Below, piece after piece: positions 25,260 to 34,570 of a DNA stretch of 64,000 nt. The notes below the pieces were generated by a model, which saw only the letters and a list, made by a program, of their open reading frames with translations, had not been told where the DNA came from and searched no databases. The stretch's first letter is position 1. The number at the start of each line of letters is the position of its first letter. The stretch is from positions 16,665-80,664 of the forward strand of contig JASGFJ010000023.1 in the NCBI GenBank assembly GCA_047605645.1, given 5' to 3'. The stretch is from UBA1309 sp047605645. Lineage in GTDB: Bacteria; Bacteroidota; Bacteroidia; Bacteroidales; Dysgonomonadaceae. Both the position numbers and the translations under genes were made by a program.

Positions 25260-27716
25260 ATGATTCCTATTCGCAGAAAGCATTTATTGAAAGTTGTCGG
25301 AATAGTCTTTTTCGTAATGCTTGCTTTGTGGCTTTTCGGGGCTTATCTGGTGGAGAAAAATAGTCAGCTGGTATTGGAAAAAATAATAGAGAAAGTTGAC
25401 TCAAAAATTAAAGGTAAGGTAAGTGTCGGCGCCTGGAAAGTTTCTTTCTTTAAAAGCTTTCCGAATATGTCGGTTTCATTCGAAAATGTAGTCTTGAGGG
25501 ATAGCTTATGGAAAACGCATCGTCATGATTTATTAAATGCCCGTAATATTGATTTAAGGTTGGGTTTGTTTCCTTTGATAAAGGGGCGAATCAGTATCGA
25601 AAAAATCAGTTTCAATCAGATGAAAATCTTTGTATACACCGATACGGCCGGCTATTCCAATCTGGATATGCTTAAGACCGGTAAAAGGGAGACAAAGAAA
25701 CCGGAAGACGATACGCGTATGACAAATCCCTTTAAAGTCAAACACATGGAATTTAAACATGCGGTATTTATTCTTAATGATCAGAAACGGCACAAGTTTT
25801 TTAATATTGATATTGATAAATTAGCAGCAGAAATAAATCATACTCCCGAAGGATGGAATGGCGACTTCAAACTTATATCTCATGTGCATGATTTTGCTTT
25901 TAGTACCCGAAAAGGCAGTTTTATAAAAGACAAAATAGTGCAAGGGCGGATCACTGCTCATTACAATAATGAAGCGGGACTGATTGCTTTTGACCGTAAA
26001 CCGTTGAGAATAGGACGGGATGTATTTCACATCGCAGCAGAAATTGCTTTAAGGACTAAAATACCACATTTTACAATTGACATTACAGGAAAACAGCTAT
26101 TATATAAAGATATGGCTCCACTGCTTGCACCCAATATCCGGGAAAAAACGGCAATGTTTGATGTGCAGAAGCCGATAGATGTAGTAGCTACGATAATGAA
26201 TGACGGAACTATTGTAAACTCCGATCCATCCATTCGGGTCAAAATAACGGTCTTGAACAATGTGATTACAACCCCCTTTGTTACTCTTACCGACTGTAGT
26301 TTTATAGGCTTTTTTGACAACCGCGATACCCTCAAACGAAAGACCGGAGATCCCAATTCTATTTTTCGTTTCAATAATATTTCTGCAAAATGTTATAATA
26401 TCCCAATCCTGATGGATTCTTTGAGAATTAGGAATCTGAAGAAACCAGTTCTGACTGCTAATCTGGCAGCTGATTTCCCGCTTCAAAAGCTGAATAGGTC
26501 TTTCGGCGATTTATTTGATTTTCATAAAGGAAGTGTGAACCTTCGTTTGTCTGCCCGGACAGACATGAAGGCTCTGGAACTTCATAAACCTGTTTTTTAT
26601 GGGAAAATATATATCCGAAATGCCGACTTAACCTATAAACCCCGACGTATCCGATTGGTAAATAGTTCGCTTAATTTGGATTTTAATCAGGGAGGACTGC
26701 GTATTTCCGACAGTAAATTTCAACTGGGGGAGAATGTTGTTAATCTGGATGTTCAAGTCAAGAATTTCTTGAATTTATTTTATTCCGATCCCGAAAAGCT
26801 AATCGCTGATATCCGACTGCGAAGCCCACTTATTAATCTGAAAGATTTAGTTCCCGTTTTTGCTTCACGCCAGCAGACTTCAACTCCGGGGAGTGATACT
26901 CATACATTCGAAGATTTTACGGATCAATTGGCGGTAGCCATGGAAAAATCGACTATTCGTTTGACTGTAGATGTCGCAAAAGCAGTCTATGATAAGTTTG
27001 AGGCCAGAGATTTGGATGCTTCTATTTATATGGTAGGAACGGATATATTTCTCAAAAATGTGGGGGTAAAACATGCGGATGGTAGCTTATCTCTGCAAGG
27101 GGCAATCAGGGAGAGAGAAAATCGAAAGAGCCATGTTACGCTTCGTTCGGTTATTCGTAGGGTCAATATACCGAAGTTTTTGTATGCCTTTAATAACTTC
27201 GGACAAGAAACGATTACCAATAACAACATCCGGGGGCTTCTTTCTGCGAATCTCAATCTTGAAGGTGATATTTCGGAAGAAGGAACGATAATAAAAAACT
27301 CCCTGCAAGGAAAGTTGAATTTTTCCCTTGATAAAGGAGCTCTGGTGGGATTGACCCCACTCGAAAAGATTAGCAAGTATGTTTTCAAAAGTCGGAATCT
27401 ATCGAATGTCCAACTCCAACCGCTTCAGGGTACTTTTTCTCTCCGTGGCGATAAGATTGATATCAGTCCGATGCAGATTAATTCAACCGTGCTGAATTTT
27501 GATATTGCCGGTGTTTTTGGATTCCATGCCGGTACAAACATCACTTTGGATATTCCGTTGCGTGATCCCGGGAAAAGTCTGGGTATTCGTGATCCGGAGA
27601 AACGAAATCAAGAGAGAATGAAGGGTTTGGTACTTCATTTGCGCTATTTTGATGATAATGGGAAACCTCGAATTCGTTGGAATGACGAAGCGGGAAAAAA
27701 TAAATTATGGAACTGA
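25260..27716 (+). CDS. AsmA-family inner-membrane protein
   Basis: An 818-residue protein with one N-terminal membrane anchor (about residues 8-30) and a long periplasmic beta-rich region, as in the AsmA/TamB-like lipid-transport group that bridges inner and outer membranes. Family-type features are SFFKSFPNMSVSFENVVL near the N terminus and the C-terminal GTFSLRGDKIDISPMQINS region that resembles the AsmA C-terminal domain. Role in moving phospholipids to the outer membrane is inferred from the family. Monogenic; its stop lies at the edge of the repeat island. Confidence 0.85.
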   Translation: MIPIRRKHLLKVVGIVFFVMLALWLFGAYLVEKNSQLVLEKIIEKVDSKIKGKVSVGAWKVSFFKSFPNMSVSFENVVLRDSLWKTHRHDLLNARNIDLRLGLFPLIKGRISIEKISFNQMKIFVYTDTAGYSNLDMLKTGKRETKKPEDDTRMTNPFKVKHMEFKHAVFILNDQKRHKFFNIDIDKLAAEINHTPEGWNGDFKLISHVHDFAFSTRKGSFIKDKIVQGRITAHYNNEAGLIAFDRKPLRIGRDVFHIAAEIALRTKIPHFTIDITGKQLLYKDMAPLLAPNIREKTAMFDVQKPIDVVATIMNDGTIVNSDPSIRVKITVLNNVITTPFVTLTDCSFIGFFDNRDTLKRKTGDPNSIFRFNNISAKCYNIPILMDSLRIRNLKKPVLTANLAADFPLQKLNRSFGDLFDFHKGSVNLRLSARTDMKALELHKPVFYGKIYIRNADLTYKPRRIRLVNSSLNLDFNQGGLRISDSKFQLGENVVNLDVQVKNFLNLFYSDPEKLIADIRLRSPLINLKDLVPVFASRQQTSTPGSDTHTFEDFTDQLAVAMEKSTIRLTVDVAKAVYDKFEARDLDASIYMVGTDIFLKNVGVKHADGSLSLQGAIRERENRKSHVTLRSVIRRVNIPKFLYAFNNFGQETITNNNIRGLLSANLNLEGDISEEGTIIKNSLQGKLNFSLDKGALVGLTPLEKISKYVFKSRNLSNVQLQPLQGTFSLRGDKIDISPMQINSTVLNFDIAGVFGFHAGTNITLDIPLRDPGKSLGIRDPEKRNQERMKGLVLHLRYFDDNGKPRIRWNDEAGKNKLWN

Positions 27717-28288
27717 TATACAAGTGTCTAATCTCTTGTTTATTTCAGGGTATTATAACTTTTTGTGTTGTGTAATATGTTGATATCTAGTTTTATGTGA
27801 ATGTTATTAACAGGTGTTGTTCACAAGTTGTTGAAAACTTTCCGGAATGGAAGAAGTGATGTATCCTGTTGAGATATAGAAATGTCGATTTTGAATTTAT
27901 TGAAGGGGGTACATGAGTAGAATAATGCATGCTGGTGGAATTTATCCCGATGTACACTCCAATATATATTTGTGAAAAAAATATCCAAGGAGTAGGCTGC
28001 TAAGACAGGAGGTTTGCTTTTTGATTTGCCGGAAGAGCAGGAAGTATCATTCCCTAACCTCAGCCCTCATCTCTTCATCTCAACCGGTATCTTTGATAAA
28101 ATAGGTGCAATGTGCTTACTCGCACGATATGCTTGTGCTAGTTGCACTTTTGTTCTGCATAGCTTTCGCTTTTATCATGGCTAAAATGAAGGAGCTGCTC
28201 CTTATTTATCTGGATATGTAATCCTCTGAAATAAGTTTCATATAGCTAATTTGCGATGTAACTTATTGTCTATACATTATAGGTAGGT
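27716..28288. repeat. Degenerate repeat element, copy A
   Basis: Non-coding stretch after the AsmA gene made of three parts, each found again nearby. 27716-27856 matches 32436-32574. 27830-28032 matches 30787-30990 with only scattered differences. 28089-28220 matches 32740-32880. So copies B and C each preserve a different part of an element of about 500 bases. It has no credible ORF. The high identity of A and B on either side of the two-gene cassette points to recombination or insertion at this element. Confidence 0.8.
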
Positions 28289-28491
28289 ATGATATCTTTA
28301 CAGCTAATTATGACCATTTACTTATACAATTGGCTTTTCGAGCCTAATTTGGCATACTTACTCTATTCATCAGAAGTTTACATTAACGTTTTGTATTGCG
28401 AAAATGTGGGATTGGAATCTAAATTGAGATTGCTCTACATTTTTGACGCCTCAGCTTTTCTATTTCGTATTTTTTTTTTTGTAAGTTTACT

Positions 28492-28566
28492 GCATTCAAA
28501 AAGCATCGGCTTCGTTTGTTTGAAAGATGGAATAAAGTTCATTTTTCGCCCATGCTTCATCAATGC
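28492..28566 (+). other. attC-like imperfect hairpin at the cassette's left edge
   Basis: GCATT (28492-28496) pairs with AATGC (28562-28566) and AAGCAT (28501-28506) with ATGCTT (28552-28557), separated by 4-base internal loops, followed within 20 bases by CCGTTGTATGC. This nested, bulged layout and the GTTG-ending core recall cassette recombination sites, but the consensus GTTRRRY core is not exact and no matching right half was found, so this is tentative. Confidence 0.3.
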
Positions 28567-28599
28567 TTTTACCGTTGTATGCAATTTTAGAAAAACTGT

Positions 28600-29169
28600 A
28601 TGTCCAAATTAAAACTTATTAGAGAAGAACAAAACTTAACTCAAGAAGAATTGTCTGAAAAATCAGGAATTTCAGTTAGAACAATTCAGCGTATTGAATC
28701 GGGAATAACTCCGAAAGGATATACATTAAAAGCACTTTCTAATGCACTAAAAATTTCCGGAAAAGAACTGCTAAATGAAGCTCCCCCAATTCAATTATCA
28801 GAAAAAGAAACTATCAGTATTTCAGTAAAGCAAAATGAAATAGATTTTTCAAAAATAAAACTCATCAATCTTTCTTCTATTATATTCGTTGTTTTACCAC
28901 CATTAAATATTTTAGCTCCGCTTATTCTTTCTTGTGCTTTAAAGCAGAAAAATGACTTAACAAAAAAAATTGTTTCACTTCAAATTCTCTGGACAATTTT
29001 AGCTCCAATTATTTTTATGTTAGGGATTCTTCTGAAACTCGGTCATTCATTTACAATTGTACTTTTGATGTTGATTGTTTTATCTAATGTTTTCTTGATT
29101 CTTCGAAATCTTGTAGAAATTGATAGAAATAAAAAATTACGTTATCAATTGAATTTTAATATAATATAA
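28600..29169 (+). CDS. XRE-type HTH regulator with membrane segments
   Basis: Residues 2-57 form a Cro/C1-type helix-turn-helix (LIREEQNLTQEELSEKSGIS, then VRTIQRIESG). After a linker, residues ~85-170 hold three or four hydrophobic segments (such as LINLSSIIFVVLPPLNILAP). So this 189-residue protein is a DNA-binding domain tethered to the membrane. It is very A/T rich and lysine rich compared with the surrounding core genes, which suggests recent transfer. It lies 104 bases before the serine hydrolase, both inside the repeat-flanked cassette. It may sense membrane or envelope state and control the hydrolase; that is inference. Confidence 0.85.
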   Translation: MSKLKLIREEQNLTQEELSEKSGISVRTIQRIESGITPKGYTLKALSNALKISGKELLNEAPPIQLSEKETISISVKQNEIDFSKIKLINLSSIIFVVLPPLNILAPLILSCALKQKNDLTKKIVSLQILWTILAPIIFMLGILLKLGHSFTIVLLMLIVLSNVFLILRNLVEIDRNKKLRYQLNFNII

Positions 29170-29210
29170 TCCTTTCGTGTGATTGTCGGGTTTTTGTCGG
29201 GTAGATTTTT

Positions 29211-29240
29211 TTGAAAAAAAAGGTTCCTTTCCAACCTTTG
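29211..29240 (+). promoter_or_regulatory. Promoter for the serine hydrolase gene
   Basis: TTG at 29211-29213 (within TTTTTTG) and AACCTTTG at 29233-29240 are separated by 19 bases, close to the TTTG-N19-TAnnTTTG consensus. Transcription would begin just upstream of the ATG at 29274, which argues against the TTG at 29211 as a start codon. Confidence 0.5.
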
Positions 29241-29273
29241 CAAAAAAAATATTTACAAAAAAACGAAAATAGT

Positions 29274-30752
29274 ATGTCAAAAAAAAACATCATCATCTTC
29301 ATTTTTACTATCGTCTTTTATGCAAGTACGAAAGCCCAAGTTGAGAATAATTCAACCCTTTACAAAACCATTCTTTCAAAAGATAGTTTGCTTTTTGATG
29401 TTGGTTTTAATACCTGCGACATCAACCAATTTGAAAATTTATTGAGTGAAAATCTAAGATTTTATCACGACAAAGATGGAATTTCCGGCAAACAAAAATT
29501 TATTTCCGATTTGAAAAATGGAATTTGCAATAGCCTTGAAAATCGCCAGGTTAAAAGATTTTTGATAAAGGAAAGTACTCAAATCTTTCCTCTTTATAAA
29601 AATGGAATTCTATACGGTGCAGTTCAAAATGGCGAACACATGTTTTCCGAAAAAAGGGAAAGCCAAGCTGGAATTGCAAAATTCACGAACGTCTGGGAAT
29701 TGGAAAACGGAGAGTGGAAATTAACCAATTCCTTTAGTTTTGATCATCAAACGTATTCCGAACAGCAAAAAATAGCTCATATTTTTGACAATGATTCTGC
29801 AATTGAGAATTGGCTAAAAGAAAACAATATCAAAACACTTGGACTTGGAATTATTGAAAATGGAAAATTAAAACAGGTAAAAGTATTTGGCGAAATTTCA
29901 AAAGAAAGTTCTGCTCCTTACAATACTATTTTCAATGTTGCTTCGCTTACAAAGCCAATTACGGCACTGACCACCTTGCGTTTGGTAAGTATAGGGAAAT
30001 GGGATTTAGATGAACCAATTTATCACTATTTTACTGATCCTGATATTGCGAATGACCCGAGAAATAGAAAACTGACAACAAGACTTATTTTGAGTCATCA
30101 AACCGGTTTCCCTAATTGGCGAAGCGATATTGAAAATAAAAGATTACAATTTCTATTTGATCCGGGAACAAAATATGGATATTCTGGTGAAGGCTATGAA
30201 TATTTGCGTAAAGCACTTGAAAATAAATTCAAAAAGCCGTTGCAACAACTAGCAGAAGAGCTTATATTTCAGCCTTTAAAAATGAAAGACACCGATTTTG
30301 TCTGGACTAAAAATACAGATGAATCAAGATTTGCTATAGGTTATGATGAAAATGGGAAACCTTATGAAATAGTAAAAAATAAAACAGCAAATGCTGCAGA
30401 TGATTTGCACACAACCGTTGAAGAATATGGAAATTTTTTAGTCAATGTTTTAAATGGAGGAAACCTAAATCAAAGAATTTATGCCGAAATGCTCAAAAAA
30501 CAAGTCAAAACCAAAGAAGACAAATATTTTGGTTTGGGTTTTGAACTCTATGATTTAGGGAACGGAGAAATTGCATTTTCTCACGGTGGTTCGGATTTTG
30601 GAACACAATGCATTACTTTTTTATTTCCAAAGACCAAAGATGGATTACTTATTTTCACCAATTCTACATGTGGATATAAAATTTTTAATCCCCTTTTAAT
30701 TCATTATTTAGGAGAAAAAGGAAAGAAACTTATTGACATAGAAACTAAATAA
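29274..30752 (+). CDS. Secreted DUF4440/serine hydrolase (class C beta-lactamase-like)
   Basis: With the ATG at 29274 the product has 492 residues: a signal peptide (about 1-21, ending in STKAQ), a DUF4440/SnoaL-like domain (~30-165) and a serine beta-lactamase/DD-peptidase-like domain (~170-490). The SxxK motif is SLTK (224-227), the Y-x-N equivalent is YSG (303-305) and the third motif HGG (436-438). The fold is shared by esterases, peptidases and lactamases; nothing shows that it hydrolyses antibiotics. A/T-rich and lysine-rich like its HTH neighbour. Envelope or periplasmic location inferred from the signal peptide. Confidence 0.88.
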   Translation: MSKKNIIIFIFTIVFYASTKAQVENNSTLYKTILSKDSLLFDVGFNTCDINQFENLLSENLRFYHDKDGISGKQKFISDLKNGICNSLENRQVKRFLIKESTQIFPLYKNGILYGAVQNGEHMFSEKRESQAGIAKFTNVWELENGEWKLTNSFSFDHQTYSEQQKIAHIFDNDSAIENWLKENNIKTLGLGIIENGKLKQVKVFGEISKESSAPYNTIFNVASLTKPITALTTLRLVSIGKWDLDEPIYHYFTDPDIANDPRNRKLTTRLILSHQTGFPNWRSDIENKRLQFLFDPGTKYGYSGEGYEYLRKALENKFKKPLQQLAEELIFQPLKMKDTDFVWTKNTDESRFAIGYDENGKPYEIVKNKTANAADDLHTTVEEYGNFLVNVLNGGNLNQRIYAEMLKKQVKTKEDKYFGLGFELYDLGNGEIAFSHGGSDFGTQCITFLFPKTKDGLLIFTNSTCGYKIFNPLLIHYLGEKGKKLIDIETK

Positions 30753-30786
30753 AAACTGTGTACAACAACGGTTTCAAGGAATGACT

Positions 30787-30990
30787 GTTGAAAACTTTCC
30801 GGAATGGAAGACCTGATGTATCCTGTTGAGATATAGGAATGTTGATTTTGAATTTATTGGAGGGATACATGGATAGAATAATGCATGCTGTTGGGATTTA
30901 TCCCGATATACACTCTAACATATATTTGTGAGAAAAATATCGAAGGAGAAGCTTCTAAGAGAGGAGGCTTGCTCTTTGATTTGGCTGGAG
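30787..30990. repeat. Degenerate repeat element, copy B
   Basis: Direct repeat of 27830-28032 (copy A), beginning at GTTGAAAACTTTCCGGAATG and ending near CTTTGATTTGG. It starts only 34 bases after the serine hydrolase stop and so forms the right border of the cassette. Confidence 0.85.
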
Positions 30991-31040
30991 GACTAGCATC
31001 TTAACCCTCATTCTGACTACTTAATCTCCATCCTCAATAC

Positions 31041-31060
31041 AGACGTACGATTGTACGTCT
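31041..31060. repeat. Short palindrome AGACGTACGA/TTGTACGTCT
   Basis: Two 10-base arms with one G-U-type mismatch. A near-identical palindrome lies at 63554-63573, also next to island-type repeats. It looks like a small dispersed palindromic repeat. Confidence 0.7.
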
Positions 31061-31109
31061 CTACATTCCTTATTATCAAATGTTGCCGGCTTATTACCAT
31101 CGCCGTGCG

Positions 31110-32410
31110 TATCCGCATCCGTTTACACATTATATGTATGTTTTTTTTGTAGCCGGATAGGACGGGTTTACGTTGTGAGTTTCGTTTTGCGGATATATCT
31201 TGCGATTATTATTTTGCGGGCGAATTCGATTCGCCCCTACCGGTCACCGCGGTACATATCCGCAACCATCATTCATAATTCATCATTCCAAATATAGCCT
31301 ACCCATTACCATCACCGGCGTGCATATCCACATCTATATTTCAAATTCCCCAGATTTATGCTATTTGCGTTCTGCCGTTATTATTGCACCAAACATCAAA
31401 AACATTGCCTGCCTATTGTAGGGGCGAATTGAATTCGCCCGGTGACCGTCGGTTGGTCTATTTGATTATCAATTGATCCTCGCATATCATACATCCATTT
31501 ACATGATATATATGTATCGTTTTTTTGTGTTGTCGGATAGGACGGGTTTGCGCTGTGGGTTTCGTTTTGCGGATATATCTTGCGATTATTATTTTGCGGA
31601 CGAATTCGATTCGCCCCTACCGGTCACCGCTGTAGGCATCCGCAACCATCATTCATAATTCATCATTCTAAATATAGCCTGCCCATTATCATCACCGCGG
31701 TACATATCCGCATCTATATTTCAAATTCGCAATATTACCGCTATTCGCGTCCCGTCTTTTTATACGTACCAAACATCAAATATATCGCCTGCCCATGGTA
31801 GGGGCGAATTGAATTCGCCCGGTGTTAGTCGTGCATATTCGCCCATTTGAATATCAATGCATCCGCCCATATCATACATCCGTTTACATGATATATCTGT
31901 ATCGTTTTTTGTGTATCCGGATAGGACGGGTTTGCACTGTGAGTTTCGTTTTGCGGATATATCTTGCGATTATTATTTTGCGGGCGAATTCGATTCACCC
32001 CTACGCATCACCGCTGTAGGTATCCGCAACCATCATTCATCATTCATCATTCCAAATATAGCCTGCCCATTACCAACACTGGCGTACATATCCGCATCTA
32101 TATTTCAAATTCGCAATATTCCCGCTATTTGCGTCCCGTCTTTTTATACGTACCAAACATCAAATATATCGCCTGCCCATCGTAGGGGCGAATTGAATTC
32201 GCCCGGTGTTAGTCGTGCATATTCGCCCATTTGAATATCAATGCATCCGCCCATATCATACATCCGTTTACATATTGTATGTATCGTTTTTTGTGTTGTC
32301 GGATAGGACGGGTTTGCGCTGTGGGTTTCATTTTGCGGATATATCTTGCGATTATTATTTTGTGGGCGAATTCAATTCGCCCCTACCGGTCACCGCCGTA
32401 CGTATCCTCA
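31110..32410. repeat. Tandem array of 223-bp palindrome-bounded units
   Basis: A higher-order repeat with a period of 380, 384 and 382 bases. Each period contains a unit of exactly 223 bases (31218-31440, 31598-31820, 31982-32204) bounded by GGGCGAATTCGATTCGCCC-like and GGGCGAATTGAATTCGCCC palindromes that are inverted relative to each other, so each unit has MITE-like inverted ends. Spacers of 157-161 bases are themselves homologous. A fourth unit begins at 32364 and is cut off after about 40 bases. Small open frames in the array exist because of the repetition and have no sign of being genes. Confidence 0.9.
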
Positions 32411-32435
32411 ATCATCAGCCTCAATCTTCAACTGG

Positions 32436-32574
32436 TATACAAATGTCGAACCTCTTGTTTATTTCAAAATCTTACAACTCTTTGTTCCTTGTAATATCTT
32501 GTTTTATAGTATTGTATGAATGTTATCAACAGGTGTTGTTCACAACTTGTTGAAAACGTTACGGGATGGAAGGA
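32436..32574. repeat. Degenerate repeat element, copy C (5' part)
   Basis: Matches 27716-27856, including CTTGTTTATTTC and ACAGGTGTTGTTCACAA. The later part of the same element reappears at 32740-32880 (matching 28089-28220), with the 23-base tandem repeat in between. Confidence 0.75.
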
Positions 32575-32617
32575 GCAATGCATTCTACAAATGTACTACT
32601 CCGATACTCTCGCCAAT

Positions 32618-32686
32618 GTTAGTGTGATGCCCTCACTAGCGTTAGTGTGATGCCCTCACTAGCGTTAGTGTGATGCCCTCACTGGC
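32618..32686. repeat. Three tandem 23-bp repeats
   Basis: Three consecutive copies of a 23-base unit, GTTAGTGTGATGCCCTCACT followed by AGC (the third copy ends GGC), with degraded versions on both sides. Each unit contains TAGTG and CACTA arms that could fold. No protein-coding reading is supported. Confidence 0.8.
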
Positions 32687-33021
32687 ATTAGCGCAATATA
32701 ATTACTCATACAGATCGGATACCCTTACCAACATTAGTCCGGTATCCTTGACAAAATTGGTGCAATGTCCTTACTCGACACGTGCGATATGCTTGTGCGA
32801 GCCACTCTTTTGTTCTGTATAGCTTCCTGTTTTATCACGTTTAGAATTAAGGCTCTGGCTCTTGTCCATTTGGATATACGGTTAGCTTGCCCGGTGTGAT
32901 TGGGGATGTTTACAGCGCATGGGCTATTACACTTTTGAAGAACTTCTTGTGCGTATTGGGTTAAAAGCGTTTCTTTGAACGCATCTGTAAGCTCTCGAAA
33001 AATAGAGTTGCACATATACAC

Positions 33022-33050
33022 AAAAAGAGCTGCCTCCTTTGAGACAGCTC
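33022..33050 (-). terminator. Terminator of the nuo operon
   Basis: On the minus strand GAGCTG (33050-33045) pairs with CAGCTC (33032-33027), with extra inner pairs and a 4-base loop, followed by five T's (33026-33022). It lies 30 bases after the nuoN stop. Confidence 0.85.
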
Positions 33051-33079
33051 CCTGTGTAAATTATTACTCAGACTTTAGA

Positions 33080-34510
33080 TTAAAAGCCAAAACTCACAAG
33101 ACTGATATTTTCGTAGAAAAAGCTCAGAAGACCAATCACCACAATCCCTACAACACTCAGAACTACTGATGTTTTCAGATAGCTTTCTGTGCGGAATGAT
33201 TCAATAGGCTGGTTGTTTGGTCTCAGGAACATTGCTTTGACCACAAGCAGATAGTAATACAAGGAAACAATTGTATTTAGAAATGCAAATACGACAAGTA
33301 GAATACTTAATGTATTCATTTGTTGGATGGCTGCCATGAAAATAAACATTTTGCTGAAGAAGCCGGCAAACGGAGGCATACCTCCAAGAGAAAACATGGC
33401 GAAAGTCATCACGATTGCAAGTCTTGGATTTGTTTTATACAGGTTGTTGTAATCACTCATATTCACTTTGCCCGTTTTGTTTTCGATGGCTGTTATCACA
33501 CCGAAGGCCGCTGCATTGGAGAATATATACACGAAAATGTAGAAAATAGCTGCTGCCATTCCTTGCGCCGTTCCTGAATATAAGCTCAACATGATATAAC
33601 CCGCTTGCGAGATAGAAGAGTAGGCCAAAAACCGTTTCATATTGTTTTGACGAAGGGCAAACAGGTTTCCGACAGTGATTGTTACTAAACTGACAACCCA
33701 CAGAATACCCTGCCAGGTTGGGAACAATACAGGGAAAACCTTATAGAGAATAACCGTGAGTGCAAAAACTGCTGCTCCTTTTGATATGGTTGACAGATAA
33801 AGAGTCACCGTTGTAGGTGCACCTTGATACGTGTCCGGTGCCCATCCATGGAAAGGCACAAGTGAAATCTTGAAAAACAGACCCGACAAAACAAATATCA
33901 TAGACATGATGGTAAGTGGTGTGGATGTTACAGCATTGCCGAGGTCGGAAAAATATAAAGTTCCGCAAGCTCCGTAAAGCAGTGAAACGCCGAAAAGCAT
34001 AATGGCGGAAGAGAAGATTGCATTGAAAATGAATTTTGCTCCGGCCTCACTCGATTCGTGACGGTATTTATCGAAGGCTATCAAGGCGACCATTGGCAGA
34101 GACGCAGTCTCAAGGCCAATATAGAACAACAGGAAGTTGCCTGAAGAAATCATCAGATACATGCCGAACAACGTCAGCATGGTCAGCATAAAGAACTCCC
34201 CTTGTTTAACCCGTGATTCATCCGACGATAACCATGTTTTAGCTTGAAGATATATCAGGATCAAGCCTACATTAAGAATGTTCTTAACCATTTCCTGTGC
34301 AGGTCCTGCGATAAACATGCCTCCAAAAGCACTGGCATTGTCATGATAGAAAAATCCCAATACGGTATGGATTAAAAACAGACAACAGGAGATGGGGAAA
34401 AAGTATTTTTTCGCATTGCCTGAAGCAAACAGGTCGTAAATCAGTACAATGAAAAACACTGCGACCAGCGACAGCTCATGCTTCATCAACAAATAATTAC
34501 TCAAATCCAT
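33080..34510 (-). CDS. nuoN: NADH-quinone oxidoreductase subunit N
   Basis: Antiporter-like, proton-pumping membrane subunit of complex I. The 476-residue product has about 14 membrane segments and the family stretches GLFFKISLVPFHGWAPDTY and MKRFLAYSSISQAGYIML, with the lysine and histidine of the proton path. Last gene of the operon, 60 bases after nuoM. Confidence 0.95.
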   Translation of the reverse strand: MDLSNYLLMKHELSLVAVFFIVLIYDLFASGNAKKYFFPISCCLFLIHTVLGFFYHDNASAFGGMFIAGPAQEMVKNILNVGLILIYLQAKTWLSSDESRVKQGEFFMLTMLTLFGMYLMISSGNFLLFYIGLETASLPMVALIAFDKYRHESSEAGAKFIFNAIFSSAIMLFGVSLLYGACGTLYFSDLGNAVTSTPLTIMSMIFVLSGLFFKISLVPFHGWAPDTYQGAPTTVTLYLSTISKGAAVFALTVILYKVFPVLFPTWQGILWVVSLVTITVGNLFALRQNNMKRFLAYSSISQAGYIMLSLYSGTAQGMAAAIFYIFVYIFSNAAAFGVITAIENKTGKVNMSDYNNLYKTNPRLAIVMTFAMFSLGGMPPFAGFFSKMFIFMAAIQQMNTLSILLVVFAFLNTIVSLYYYLLVVKAMFLRPNNQPIESFRTESYLKTSVVLSVVGIVVIGLLSFFYENISLVSFGF

Positions 34511-34570
34511 TTTTTCTCTTTTCTATAATTTGTTATTTTTTTCTTTTCAATTCGGTTTGTTCCTTCCGCA

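Larger units (their letters stand above)
30991..33021. other. Non-coding remainder of the repeat island
   Basis: Between the cassette and the nuo terminator nothing but repeats is visible: copy B, a short palindrome, the 223-bp array, copy C, the 23-bp repeats and A/T-rich linker. No start-to-stop frame here has a convincing domain, and codon usage of the short frames is not gene-like. Confidence 0.7.

Noticed and set aside
28289..28612. 107-residue open frame ahead of the HTH gene
   Set aside because: It overlaps the HTH start, has no domain or promoter, and consists of A/T-rich hydrophobic low-complexity sequence over a cassette border.
29211..29273. TTG start giving a 21-residue longer serine hydrolase
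   Set aside because: The added stretch removes the signal peptide from the N terminus and covers the promoter; the ATG at 29274 starts directly at the signal peptide.
29274..30752. Beta-lactamase resistance gene
   Set aside because: SxxK and HGG motifs are shared by esterases and peptidases, and the DUF4440 fusion is not typical of resistance enzymes; no evidence of antibiotic hydrolysis.
31110..32410. CRISPR array
   Set aside because: The spacers are about 160 bases and homologous to each other, units are 223 bases, and no cas gene is present.
31200..32553. Several overlapping frames of 60-125 residues in the tandem array
   Set aside because: They recur only because the DNA repeats, and contain no recognisable protein features; the repeat palindromes interrupt them.
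27716..32900. Insertion sequence
   Set aside because: No transposase gene or fragment was seen, so the repeats are recorded as repeats only.
32734..33021. 95-residue minus-strand frame
   Set aside because: It lies on repeat copy C, whose counterpart at 28089-28220 is not open in the same way, so it is not conserved as protein.
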